From a virus, in IMG/VR virus record IMGVR_UViG_3300033145_001147, positions 1 to 63,731 of that record: 63,731 nt of DNA; one strand, 5' to 3'. Position 1 is the first letter of the stretch, and every line of letters starts with the position of its first letter. Of the stretch, positions 1 to 7,270 are shown one piece after another. Under the pieces are notes generated by a model. It was not told where the DNA came from, did not search any database, and saw nothing but the letters and a program-made list of their open reading frames with translations. The position numbers were made by a program, and so were the translations under genes.

Positions 1-1
1 C

Positions 2-121
2 GGAGCGACTTTGAATGATGTCAATTTTGAAACGCACGAAGTGGAAATGGATTGTCCCGAGGAAAATAAGACCGCTGTCGCTATTGAGGTGGCGGAACTT
101 TTACAGAATGTTTTAGAATGA
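2..121 (+). CDS. C-terminal fragment of an unknown protein
   Basis: An open frame enters from the left edge and ends at TGA at 119-121, giving 39 residues (ends ...VAELLQNVLE). It is rich in acidic residues and has no recognisable domain. Base composition is clearly less AT-rich than the genes after 400, like the next gene. The next gene's Shine-Dalgarno directly follows the stop, so the two are probably co-transcribed. Confidence 0.6.
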   Translation, partial: GATLNDVNFETHEVEMDCPEENKTAVAIEVAELLQNVLE

Positions 122-133
122 AAGGAGGATAAA

Positions 134-334
134 ATGCAAGGGCATTTTTTCTTACAGGATATGGTTGATGCTTGCGTGGATTATTTGAGGAATATGTCCC
201 CAAAAAATGAAGCCAAGGCATTAAACTGTTATCTTGTGGCAGAGGAACATGGTTATTCTCGCGGGCAATTAGACAATGCTTGTAAAACTGTGGAAAATCT
301 TTTGTATAGAAATCTCAACAAAATCCGACTTTGA
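134..334 (+). CDS. Small unknown protein with a strong SD (66 aa)
   Basis: The start follows a strong Shine-Dalgarno (AAAGGAGG, about 6 nt upstream), which is rare here; most genes lack one. The product is a soluble, helical 66-residue protein with no recognised family. Composition is more GC-rich than the following genes, and the gene is closed by an intrinsic terminator at 351-384. Together with the fragment before it, this looks like a segment with a different history from the rest of the early region. Confidence 0.65.
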   Translation: MQGHFFLQDMVDACVDYLRNMSPKNEAKALNCYLVAEEHGYSRGQLDNACKTVENLLYRNLNKIRL

Positions 335-350
335 TTAGCGTCAGAGCGGT

Positions 351-384
351 GGAGACAAACAAATGTTGCTTTGTCTCCTTTTTT
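351..384 (+). terminator. Rho-independent terminator
   Basis: GGAGACAAA (351-359) pairs perfectly with TTTGTCTCC (370-378) across a 10-nt loop and is followed by six T. It separates the SD-bearing GC-richer segment from the AT-rich early genes. Confidence 0.9.
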
Positions 385-415
385 ATAAATCAATAATTAA
401 AATAATGTTAAAAAG

Positions 416-463
416 TTATCCACACTTCTACTTGTAAAACAATTAAAACTATTATAACATAAT
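416..463 (+). promoter_or_regulatory. Promoter with upstream DnaA-box-like element (site 1)
   Basis: TTATCCACA (416-424) lies 7 nt before a TTGTAA -35 element (432-437). The -10 is imperfect: TAACAT (455-460) at 17 bp, or CATAAT (458-463) at 20 bp. The 9-mer plus -35 arrangement matches seven better sites in the window, which supports the call. It would drive the genes from 497 on. Confidence 0.65.
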
Positions 464-496
464 AATAAGAATTAAAAATTAATTAACAATAAAAAT

Positions 497-679
497 ATGA
501 ATTATCCAAAAAGTGAAACAACATTAAAAAAACATAATTATATTTACAAAGGGATACAATACAAAAATGATTTAGGTTCTCCTTGTGAGTATAGAGTTAT
601 AAAAGAAGGAAAAGATACTGGTAGAATAATAAAATATTATAAAAATTCTTTTTTAACAGAATATAATCTAATTAAATAA
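497..679 (+). CDS. Small unknown protein (60 aa)
   Basis: A 60-residue basic, Tyr-rich protein, first gene after the promoter at 416-463. No family recognised. ATG is preceded by A-rich sequence without a Shine-Dalgarno. The next gene starts 2 nt after its stop, so it is part of a tight early operon. Confidence 0.6.
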   Translation: MNYPKSETTLKKHNYIYKGIQYKNDLGSPCEYRVIKEGKDTGRIIKYYKNSFLTEYNLIK

Positions 680-680
680 T

Positions 681-887
681 ATGAAAAGTTTTTTAAGAGT
701 AAAATGTGAAAAATGTGGAACTAAATTTTGGAGAAATTTCGGAGCTTTTAAGAATGGAATTTTAGATAATAGAGCTGGAATTTGTTGTGTTCCAAAATGT
801 GAAGGACAACTTATTGAATTTATGGATACAAATGAGGATTATTATATTCAAAAGAAATTAAATAAAGGAATAAATATATTTGGATAA
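681..887 (+). CDS. Small zinc-ribbon-like protein (68 aa)
   Basis: A 68-residue protein with a CxxC pair near the N-terminus (CEKCG) and a second Cys cluster (CCVPKC) about 25 residues later. The spacing fits a zinc ribbon binding one zinc ion. No specific family recognised. It lies between two other small early genes with almost no intergenic space. A DNA-, RNA- or protein-binding role is inference only. Confidence 0.6.
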   Translation: MKSFLRVKCEKCGTKFWRNFGAFKNGILDNRAGICCVPKCEGQLIEFMDTNEDYYIQKKLNKGINIFG

Positions 888-897
888 TAAAAATATT

Positions 898-1320
898 ATG
901 AAAATAGAAAACCAAGTCTGCTCATTAGAGTTAGCAAAAAAATTAAAAGAGTTAGGAGTTAAACAAAATAGTTTGTTTTATTGGGAAACAGGAGCAATAA
1001 AACCAAAAGTGAGATTAAGTGTAGTAACTGAAATTGAATTTAAGTTAGAATCAACTCAAAAATATGATACATCAGATTGTCGTTTTTTATGTTCAGCTTT
1101 CACAGTAGCAGAATTAGGAGAGATGTTGCCTAAGAGCATCAAATATGGTGGCAAAAATGTTCCGCTTGAATATAGAGGTAAAAACTGTTTTGGAGAGCAT
1201 TTAGTTGCTTATCATATAAATTTTGAATCTCCAATAGGATTACAATGTGAAAAAACAGAAGCAAATGCAAGAGCAAAAATGCTTATATATTTATTAGAAA
1301 ATGATTTATTAAAATTATGA
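898..1320 (+). CDS. Phage hypothetical protein (140 aa)
   Basis: Starts at ATG 898; an in-frame TTG at 880 is less likely. The N-terminus (residues LELAKKLKELGVKQNSLFYW) and the later AFTVAELGEMLP and ANARAKMLIYLLEN segments resemble a hypothetical family often seen in phages and bacterial mobile regions, whose function I do not know. The stop overlaps the next start (ATGA), indicating translational coupling with the ADP-ribosyltransferase-like gene. Confidence 0.7.
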   Translation: MKIENQVCSLELAKKLKELGVKQNSLFYWETGAIKPKVRLSVVTEIEFKLESTQKYDTSDCRFLCSAFTVAELGEMLPKSIKYGGKNVPLEYRGKNCFGEHLVAYHINFESPIGLQCEKTEANARAKMLIYLLENDLLKL

Positions 1321-1862
1321 AAATAGAATTATATCATGGGACAAGTAAAAAAAATGCAGATTTAATTTTGAAAGAAGGTTTCAAAGATAGGATTAATTCT
1401 AAAGAAAGTAATTGGGAAGATGAAAAAATAAGTCAAAAAGGTTTTGTATATTTAACAACAGCATATCCATTTTTTTATGGAATGAATGCAGGAGAAGAAA
1501 AAGATAGAGAAGCAAGTGTTCTAAAAGTAATAGTTAATACTGATAATTTATATCCTGATGAAGATATTTTAAGGATAGGAGGAATAAAAGGAGATATTGA
1601 TTTAGAAGATTATAAACATCACGGATTAGATTCTTTAGAGAGATTAGGAAATGTTGCAGTAAAACCAAAACATATTGAAAAAATAATAGGAAGAAAAGAT
1701 TTCAATATAGGTAAAATGATTATGTATTCAGACCCTTCAATATCTACACTTAATTATCAAATTATGGGAAAATATTATAGAGATTTGACTAATGATTGGT
1801 GGGAAGGAAAAAAATTAAAACAAATGAATCATATAAATTATTTTGATACAATTAATAATTAA
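1317..1862 (+). CDS. ADP-ribosyltransferase-like protein (181 aa)
   Basis: The N-terminus has a YHGTS motif (residues 6-10) followed by a helix ending in EGF, and then VYLTT about 30 residues later. This order resembles the NAD-binding core of the ADP-ribosyltransferase/KptA superfamily (H-Y-variable triad). The third catalytic residue cannot be assigned with confidence. Phage enzymes of this type modify host proteins or nucleic acids early in infection; the target here is unknown. It is coupled to the upstream gene by a 4-nt overlap. Another fold with an HGTS loop remains possible. Confidence 0.5.
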   Translation: MKIELYHGTSKKNADLILKEGFKDRINSKESNWEDEKISQKGFVYLTTAYPFFYGMNAGEEKDREASVLKVIVNTDNLYPDEDILRIGGIKGDIDLEDYKHHGLDSLERLGNVAVKPKHIEKIIGRKDFNIGKMIMYSDPSISTLNYQIMGKYYRDLTNDWWEGKKLKQMNHINYFDTINN

Positions 1863-1873
1863 TTAAAAAAATT

Positions 1874-2053
1874 ATGCAATTAACAAAAGAACAAGTAAAT
1901 AAAAAATATAAAGGTCGTTATATTGAATTTACAAAGATTAAAGATTTTAATAATGATATTGATTTATATGAGGTAGGAAAAACATATAAAGAAATACATG
2001 AAAATACAACATTAGGAGAAGATGTCGGAACTCCTTTAGAATATACAAGATAA
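1874..2053 (+). CDS. Small unknown protein (59 aa)
   Basis: A 59-residue reading frame from ATG 1874 to TAA, rich in Lys, Tyr and Glu, with the same A/T-rich upstream leader as its neighbours. No family recognised. It fills the gap between the ADP-ribosyltransferase-like gene and the RtcB fragment. Confidence 0.55.
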   Translation: MQLTKEQVNKKYKGRYIEFTKIKDFNNDIDLYEVGKTYKEIHENTTLGEDVGTPLEYTR

Positions 2054-2090
2054 TAATTAATTAAAAATATCATGAAAATAGAAAAAACAT

Positions 2091-2438
2091 ATGAGGAAGA
2101 AACTTATTTATCTAAAACAAGGGCAAGTGGGAATAATCCCAGGTAGTCAAGGCACAGCATCATATATTGTGGAAGGACTTGGTAATAAAGAAAGTTTTGA
2201 AAGTTGTTCACATGGAGCAGGGAGAGTAATGGGAAGAAAACAAGCAATTAAAACTTTAGATTTAAAAAAGGAAATCAAATTATTAGATGACCAAAATATA
2301 ATTCACGGAATAAGAAATCAAAATGATTTAGAAGAAGCTACAAGTTGTTATAAAGATATTAAAACTGTAATAGAAAACCAAAAAGATTTAGTGAAAGTGT
2401 TAGTAGAACTAAAACCGCTTGGTGTTATAAAAGCTTGA
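2091..2438 (+). CDS. C-terminal fragment of RNA ligase RtcB
   Basis: These 115 residues match only the C-terminal end of RtcB, the GTP-dependent ligase that joins 2',3'-cyclic-phosphate and 5'-OH RNA ends. Visible signatures are GIIPGSQGTASYIV (residues 14-27), the SCSHGAGR motif whose His is guanylylated, and an ending ELKPLGVIK typical of the family C-terminus. Full RtcB is about 400-480 residues. The metal-binding N-terminal part is absent from this window, and the first dozen residues look degenerate. It is either a decayed remnant or a repurposed domain. The rsr (Ro60) and Y RNA genes further on make the link to bacterial RNA-repair operons notable. Confidence 0.75.
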   Translation: MRKKLIYLKQGQVGIIPGSQGTASYIVEGLGNKESFESCSHGAGRVMGRKQAIKTLDLKKEIKLLDDQNIIHGIRNQNDLEEATSCYKDIKTVIENQKDLVKVLVELKPLGVIKA

Positions 2439-2483
2439 TAATTAAAGGTTAATATATTTATTAGAATTTATTAAAACAAAATT

Positions 2484-2704
2484 ATGAAAAAATATAAATT
2501 GGAGTGGTAGAACTTATCCAAACAGAAACTTTTGTAGTTGATGTTAAAGCAAAAAGTGAAGAAGAAGCAATTAATCTTGCAAGTGAAAAATTTGCAGATA
2601 TAAAAGAAAAAGGAATGGAACATTATAATCAAGTCGGAGATTTAATGATTGATGTTGGAACAGTTTATGATGTTACTAATACAGATGACCCATTTGATGA
2701 ATAA
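2484..2704 (+). pseudogene. Small gene with apparent -1 frameshift
   Basis: ATG 2484 encodes MKKYKLEW and then hits TAG at 2508. Stepping back one base at TGG gives an uninterrupted continuation (VELIQTETFVVDVKAKS...) to TAA at 2704. The combined product looks like a common small phage protein type that begins MKKYK and has an EEEAINLA helix. The alternative is that translation begins at GTG 2504, giving 66 residues. The disruption may be a real mutation, a sequencing error or recoding. Confidence 0.5.
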
Positions 2705-2708
2705 AATT

Positions 2709-3200
2709 ATGTATAAACAAAAAACATTTACAATTAGAGATATAGTTAAATTAACAGAATGGAAAGATGTTAAAAAAGCTTATCTTTATTATTATGGGAA
2801 AAGAGGTCTAAAAGGTTTAGAGGAAATTTTTGAATTGATTAAAACTTTTAGAAAACAAAAACCAAAAGAAAAGAATGAATTTATAGAAGTTATAGTTGGA
2901 GGTTTTCCTGGATATGAACCTGAAGAAGATAGAGGTTATGGTATTCATACAACTAAATATTCTTTATCATTTAGAAAATGGAGAGAATTAGCAAATATTC
3001 CTATTGAAAAAGAAACAATTAGAAGATATAAATTTCATGAAATTATTTGTCATTTTCTTTACGAGATTACTTTTTATGGATATGACGAAAAGGAAATAGG
3101 AAAAAAAGGAAAAGAGATTTTTGGAAGATATAAAGAGGCTGTAAAAGACATAAAATCTAATAAAAAGAAGAAACAAATCATATCTAATATATGGCTCTAA
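2709..3200 (+). CDS. Phage hypothetical protein (163 aa)
   Basis: Start chosen at ATG 2709, because upstream in-frame codons lie inside the preceding gene. The product is a basic protein of about 163 residues with an early WKDVKKAYLYYYG segment, a central GGFPGYEPEEDRGYGIHTT segment and a Lys-rich tail. It resembles hypothetical proteins found in phages and gut bacteria; function unknown. Confidence 0.65.
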   Translation: MYKQKTFTIRDIVKLTEWKDVKKAYLYYYGKRGLKGLEEIFELIKTFRKQKPKEKNEFIEVIVGGFPGYEPEEDRGYGIHTTKYSLSFRKWRELANIPIEKETIRRYKFHEIICHFLYEITFYGYDEKEIGKKGKEIFGRYKEAVKDIKSNKKKKQIISNIWL

Positions 3201-3257
3201 ATAAAGATATTTTGACCCTTAAAATCAAGTTCTGACAGGTTTTATTAACAAAGTGGA

Positions 3258-3263
3258 TATAAT
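3258..3263 (+). promoter_or_regulatory. Candidate -10 element upstream of the HAD gene
   Basis: TATAAT at 3258-3263 lies 13 bp before the HAD start. A CTGACA hexamer upstream (3232-3237) is 20 bp away, which is too far for an ideal -35. No DnaA-box-like element is present. Weak evidence. Confidence 0.3.
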
Positions 3264-3276
3264 ATACCTATAAATT

Positions 3277-3633
3277 ATGAAAAAATTAGTAATTGCATTT
3301 GACACAGACGATTGCCTTATCATTCCAGCTATTGCAACTGGATTTGACAGAGATGTTCCAAATTATGAAACAATTGCTATATATCGTTGGTTTCAAGCCC
3401 AAGGAAATCATATGATTATTTGGAGTGGAGGTGGAAAAGATTATGCAAAAATGTGGGCAGAAAAATTAGGGTTAGAAGCTAATGAAATTATGGCAAAAGA
3501 TACTCGTATGAAAGATAAGATTGATATTGCATTTGATGATTCAGATATGGAACTGGCAAAAATAAATGTAAAAGTAAAAAGATTAAATAATAAAATTATT
3601 CGTTATCCTGAAAAATTAAATAGAAAAAATTGA
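3277..3633 (+). CDS. HAD-superfamily phosphatase-like protein (118 aa)
   Basis: A minimal HAD (haloacid dehalogenase-like) protein. Motif I is FDTDD near residue 9, with the nucleophile Asp and acid/base Asp two residues later. Motif II is IIWSGGG around residue 48, and motif IV is DIAFDDSDM around residue 89. There is no cap domain, as in small phage HAD phosphatases acting on nucleotides or polynucleotide ends. The exact substrate is unknown. The helicase follows 21 nt downstream. Confidence 0.75.
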   Translation: MKKLVIAFDTDDCLIIPAIATGFDRDVPNYETIAIYRWFQAQGNHMIIWSGGGKDYAKMWAEKLGLEANEIMAKDTRMKDKIDIAFDDSDMELAKINVKVKRLNNKIIRYPEKLNRKN

Positions 3634-3654
3634 AAATAATTAAAAAAATAAGAT

Positions 3655-5484
3655 ATGTATAAACTTCGTGATTATCAAACAGAAGCAGTAATAAAAGGAT
3701 TGGAAATTTTTAATTCTACAAAAATTAAGAAAGAGATTGTTGTTCTTCCTACAGGCAGTGGAAAAAGCTTAATTATTGCTTCTATAGCTAAAGAATTAAA
3801 AGGAACTACTATTATATTTCAACCCAGCAAAGAAATTTTAGAACAAAATTTACAAAAGATGTATGATTTTGGGTTTACTGATGTTGAAGTTTTTTCAGCG
3901 TCAATGGGTAAAAAAAATATTGGGAAAATTACTTTTGCTACAATAGGAAGTATTTATAACAAAAAGGAATGTTGGGGATATTTTGATAATATTCTTATAG
4001 ATGAATGTTTTATTTCTGGAACAAAAATTAATGTTCCTAATGGATATAAAAATATTGAAAAATTAAAAATTGGAGATAAAGTGATTTCTGCTTTTGGGAT
4101 AGATAAGGTGATAAGTGTCAGTAAAAGAACAAGTAAAATAATTTATAAATTAAAAACATCAGATGGAAAAGAAACATTTGTTACACCAAACCATAAGATT
4201 TTTACAGATAAAGGATGGACATTTGTTAAAGACCTTATAGTTGGAGATTGTTGGTTACATCTTAAAAATGACAGCAATAGAAATAGATGGAACAAGTTAT
4301 TGTTCTTTAATAGTTCAAGCAAAAGACAAAAAGAAAACAGAGTTACTAGAAAAATTAGGGTAGAAAGTATTGAGATTCAAAAACAAGGAAGTTATGAAGT
4401 CTATAACATCGGTGTCAAAAATCACCCGAGCTATTTTGTAGAAGATAAATTAGTTCATAATTGCCATTTAGTTAATGCAAAAGGTGGAATGTATAAAGAA
4501 TTTATAAAAGTTAATGGTGGCAGTGTTATGGGTTTAACAGCTACTCCTTATAGATTACATTCTTATAATGATATGTTTACAAACGAGCAAGTTGTTGTTG
4601 CTAAATTACTTACAAGAACAAGTCCTAAAATTTTCAGTAAAATAATTCATGTTACTCAAGTAAAGAAATTATATGAAGACAAATTTTTATGTCCTGCTGA
4701 ATATATAATTAATGATAAGTATAAACACAATGAAATTAAACTAAATTCAACAGGTAGAGATTTTAATGAAAATGCTTTAAAAACATATAATAAAGAAAAA
4801 GGTGTTATTGATATGGTAGCAAATACTATTACAGAAAATAATTCAAAACATATTTTAGTTTTTAATATTTTTGTATCAGAAGCAGAAGAATTAAGTTGCA
4901 AACTAAAACAAAAAGGAATTACAGCTGAAACTGTTTCAGCCCAAACAAAAAAGAAAGATAGAGATAGAATATTAAAAGATTTTAAATCTGGAAAAATTAA
5001 AGTAGTAACCAACGTTGGTGTATTGACAATAGGTTTTGATTTTCCTGCCTTAGATTGTATTGTATTGGCTAGACCTACTCAATCAGTTGCACTTTTTTAC
5101 CAAATGGTTGGACGCGGGACAAGAATTAACAAAGGGAAACCAAATGTTAAAGTTATTGATATCTGTGGTAATGTGAATCGTTTTGGAAGAATAGAAACAT
5201 TTGAAATTGTTTATACTGGAACAAATAAATTATTAAGATTAAGAAGTGAAGTAGGTTATTTAACAGGTTATGATTTTGTAAATAATAGAGATGTGGAAAA
5301 AAGTAATTATGCTGGGTTGAAAGAATCAGAAGGTTGGAATAAGGATATTATTAGATTTGGAAAATACAAAGGCACACATATTAAAAAAATTCCTACTGAT
5401 TATCTTCAATGGTGTTCAGAAAATTTCAAAGAAGGTAAATATAAAGATATGTTTGAAAAAGAATTACAAACAAGAACAAAATAA
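3655..5484 (+). CDS. DECH-box superfamily 2 helicase containing a mini-intein
   Basis: Precursor of 609 residues. Extein features in order: LRDYQTEAV (Q-motif-like), Walker A PTGSGKS (about residue 36), Walker B IDE|CH split by the intein, SMGLTATPYR (motif III-like) and QMVGRGTRINKGK (motif VI, Arg fingers). The C-terminal tail RFGKYKGTHIKKIPTDYLQWC resembles the DUF3820-type motif also present in the exonuclease at 23135. Removing residues 118-269 restores DECH and a helicase of about 457 residues. Likely role is DNA unwinding in replication or recombination; it is a phage Rad3/UvsW-like restriction-helicase relative by architecture. Confidence 0.88.
   Translation: MYKLRDYQTEAVIKGLEIFNSTKIKKEIVVLPTGSGKSLIIASIAKELKGTTIIFQPSKEILEQNLQKMYDFGFTDVEVFSASMGKKNIGKITFATIGSIYNKKECWGYFDNILIDECFISGTKINVPNGYKNIEKLKIGDKVISAFGIDKVISVSKRTSKIIYKLKTSDGKETFVTPNHKIFTDKGWTFVKDLIVGDCWLHLKNDSNRNRWNKLLFFNSSSKRQKENRVTRKIRVESIEIQKQGSYEVYNIGVKNHPSYFVEDKLVHNCHLVNAKGGMYKEFIKVNGGSVMGLTATPYRLHSYNDMFTNEQVVVAKLLTRTSPKIFSKIIHVTQVKKLYEDKFLCPAEYIINDKYKHNEIKLNSTGRDFNENALKTYNKEKGVIDMVANTITENNSKHILVFNIFVSEAEELSCKLKQKGITAETVSAQTKKKDRDRILKDFKSGKIKVVTNVGVLTIGFDFPALDCIVLARPTQSVALFYQMVGRGTRINKGKPNVKVIDICGNVNRFGRIETFEIVYTGTNKLLRLRSEVGYLTGYDFVNNRDVEKSNYAGLKESEGWNKDIIRFGKYKGTHIKKIPTDYLQWCSENFKEGKYKDMFEKELQTRTK
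4006..4461 (+). mobile_element. Mini-intein in the helicase DECH motif
   Basis: Residues 118-269 of the helicase precursor. It begins with Cys (CFISGTKINVPNG, block A), has a block B-like TPNHKIF with the conserved His, and ends VHN followed by Cys as the +1 extein residue. At 152 residues it has splicing blocks but no endonuclease domain. Insertion falls exactly between E and C of the DECH box, so the ATPase is inactive until splicing. Confidence 0.9.
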
Positions 5485-5494
5485 TTAATAAAAG

Positions 5495-5540
5495 TTATCC
5501 ACACTTTTTACTTGATTATAAAACCATTATAACATATAAT
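5495..5540 (+). promoter_or_regulatory. Promoter with DnaA-box-like element (site 2)
   Basis: TTATCCACA (5495-5503), 8 nt gap, TTGATT (5512-5517), 17 bp, TATAAT (5535-5540). A near-consensus sigma70 promoter. Transcription should start near 5547, which rules out the ATG at 5541 as a start and supports ATG 5595. Confidence 0.85.
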
Positions 5541-5594
5541 ATGAATATAAAAGTAATAATAAAATTATTAATAAATAACAATCAAGTAAAAATC

Positions 5595-5975
5595 ATGACT
5601 AATATAAAAATTAAAAGATATTGTAATCATTGCGGGACAAAAATACCAATTGATTCTGAAGTTAATTTTTGTAATATTTGTGTTGAATTAAGACATTGTA
5701 AAGGATGTTCAATTTTACTTAGAGATAAAAAAACTGTAAATAAATTAATAAAAAATTGTCCAAATTATAAATTTAAATCTAATATTTCTCCTGTAGATGA
5801 AAGATTTTGTATAGATTGTTACTCCGAATTTAGACTTCGTAAAAAAATTAAAACAAATTGTTTTTGTGGAAATATAGTTACAGAAGATATTGATAAATTA
5901 GATTATTTTATAAAAAATGGAAATTTTTGTGAACAATGTTTAGAACGAGTTAGAAATAATTTAAAAAGTCAATAA
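5595..5975 (+). CDS. Cys-rich zinc-binding protein (126 aa)
   Basis: Start set at ATG 5595 because the in-frame ATG 5541 lies upstream of the predicted transcription start. There are at least four CxxC-type pairs (CNHCG, CNIC, CKGC, CIDC) plus a final CFCG...CEQC, so several zinc sites are likely. No known family; such small multi-zinc proteins in phages often bind nucleic acid or host proteins, which is inference here. Confidence 0.65.
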   Translation: MTNIKIKRYCNHCGTKIPIDSEVNFCNICVELRHCKGCSILLRDKKTVNKLIKNCPNYKFKSNISPVDERFCIDCYSEFRLRKKIKTNCFCGNIVTEDIDKLDYFIKNGNFCEQCLERVRNNLKSQ

Positions 5976-5990
5976 TTAATTAAAAATAAT

Positions 5991-6305
5991 ATGAAATTAC
6001 TTACAAAAGAGATATTAGAAAGATTTAAAAAAATTGGAAATCAAAAAGATAAACAACTTGAAGATTTAGAAATTGTTGTAAAATTCTTTAATCCTTCTGG
6101 AATAGGAACTTGGTATGCAACTTATTATAATTCAGAAACAAAAATATTTAGTGGGTGGGTAAGTTTATTTAATGACCATAATGATGAATATGGAGATTTT
6201 AGTTTGAAAGAATTAGAAGAATTTAAAGGAGCTTTTGGTTTAGGAATTGAAAGAGATTTGTATTTTGGGAAAGGTCGAACATTGAAAGAAGTAATGAATA
6301 AATAA
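5991..6305 (+). CDS. DUF2958 family protein (104 aa)
   Basis: The protein has the family pattern: MKLLTKEILERFKKIGNQ at the start, VKFFNPSGIGTWYATYY in the middle, then FGW/FSLKELEEFKG and GLGIERDLYFG near the end. DUF2958 proteins occur on plasmids and phages with replication or antirestriction genes; biochemical role unknown. Length matches the family. It overlaps nothing and is followed 1 nt later by the HTH gene. Confidence 0.75.
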   Translation: MKLLTKEILERFKKIGNQKDKQLEDLEIVVKFFNPSGIGTWYATYYNSETKIFSGWVSLFNDHNDEYGDFSLKELEEFKGAFGLGIERDLYFGKGRTLKEVMNK

Positions 6306-6306
6306 T

Positions 6307-6720
6307 ATGAAAATAAAAAATATTAATAATTTAGAAAAACCAGAAAGAGAAGCTATTGAAATGAAATATTTAGGGAATTCTATCAGTAGAATATCTAATA
6401 AATTAAGTAAGTCTTTTGATACTGTGAATGGTTGGTTTAAGAATGGAGGAAAATTATTTGATATTTATAATGAATATAAAAAAGAAAGAAATAAAAAAGA
6501 TTATAAAAATGTTGAAATAAAAACTTGGTATATAACAGCTTTTGCTTATGAAGAAAATGGGGATAAACGATATAATGGAACTCAATTTAGTAGCGAAAAA
6601 AGAGGTGAAGATTTAATAATAGAAATTAAAAAACATCTTTCCAAAATATTCTTTGAACAAGAAATTTTTACAGAAAATGGAAACAGAATGTGTATTATTA
6701 ATTTAACAGATATAACTTAA
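6307..6720 (+). CDS. HTH protein sharing its N-terminus with the small terminase
   Basis: Residues 18-58 (EMKYLGNSISRISNKL, then FDTVNGWFKNGGKL) closely match the helix-turn-helix of the small terminase at 36455 (ELKYLGNSMKAISEKL, FDTVNGWFRTGGKL). The remaining 80 residues are unrelated to the terminase and unrecognised (KTWYITAFAYEENGDKRYNG...). It is therefore a paralogous DNA-binding domain joined to a different C-terminal domain. It may bind the same DNA site as the terminase, for example as a regulator; that is inference. Confidence 0.65.
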   Translation: MKIKNINNLEKPEREAIEMKYLGNSISRISNKLSKSFDTVNGWFKNGGKLFDIYNEYKKERNKKDYKNVEIKTWYITAFAYEENGDKRYNGTQFSSEKRGEDLIIEIKKHLSKIFFEQEIFTENGNRMCIINLTDIT

Positions 6721-6846
6721 ATGGCAAAAAAGAAAAAGAAAAACAAAACAAAACAAAGAAGAAAAAGAGATAAAAAGTCAAAAATAGATAAAAAAATAAA
6801 AACAAATAATAAGAAAAAAGACGATTTTGAACGATTTATAGTATAG
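6721..6846 (+). CDS. Tiny Lys/Arg-rich protein (41 aa)
   Basis: ATG immediately follows the stop of the HTH gene. The 41-residue product is almost entirely Lys, Arg, Asn and Asp with a short hydrophobic end (ERFIV). It could be a nucleic-acid-binding peptide. Composition alone could arise in A-rich DNA, so confidence is limited. Confidence 0.4.
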   Translation: MAKKKKKNKTKQRRKRDKKSKIDKKIKTNNKKKDDFERFIV

Positions 6847-6851
6847 TGTAA

Positions 6852-7075
6852 TATATGTTGAAAATAAAGGATATTTAATATAAGATTCTTTATATATGTT
6901 GAAAAATAAGGATATTCAATATAAGGTTCATTGAAAAAGAGATATAAGCGAAAATTTAGAGTTTATATTGAGTATAAGCAAAATTTATATTGAATATAAA
7001 AAATCATAAAAGTTTATAATTATTAGAAAAATGTTTATATATGTTGAAGAATAAGGGTATTTATGAAATAAGGAT
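6852..7075. repeat. AT-rich direct and inverted repeat cluster
   Basis: No gene is seen from 6847 to 7270. TATATGTTGAA plus AATAAGG-type units begin at 6852, 6893 and 7038, each followed by a GATATT(T/C)AATATAAG-like segment or a decayed version. Near-complementary TTTATATTGA(G/A)TATAA units occur at 6962 and 6984. The cluster is close to the end of the early block and upstream of queE. It could be an origin, an operator array or recombination debris. Confidence 0.6.
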
Positions 7076-7270
7076 AGGGTATCATAGGATATAGATATAC
7101 TACGGTTTATATTATATTATTATTATATTATTTAATTTATATTTAAGTCTTATAAGAAACAATTAAAGATTAAATAAAGAAAATAAAAAAGTTGTTTTCT
7201 TTATCTAGTTATTAATTTAATTAGAGATTGTTCTTTGATAGTTAATCTTTCTTAAAAGGGGGTGGTTAAA

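Noticed and set aside
2072-2146. Short frame at ATG 2072
   Set aside because: It overlaps the RtcB fragment in another frame, is only 24 codons and has no similarity; the RtcB frame is clearly the conserved one.
5541-5594. Longer start for the Cys-rich protein (ATG 5541)
   Set aside because: It lies directly at the end of the -10 element and upstream of the expected transcription start.
6852-7075. CRISPR array
   Set aside because: Repeats are few, imperfect, of irregular spacing and in both orientations, with no spacers of constant length and no cas operon.
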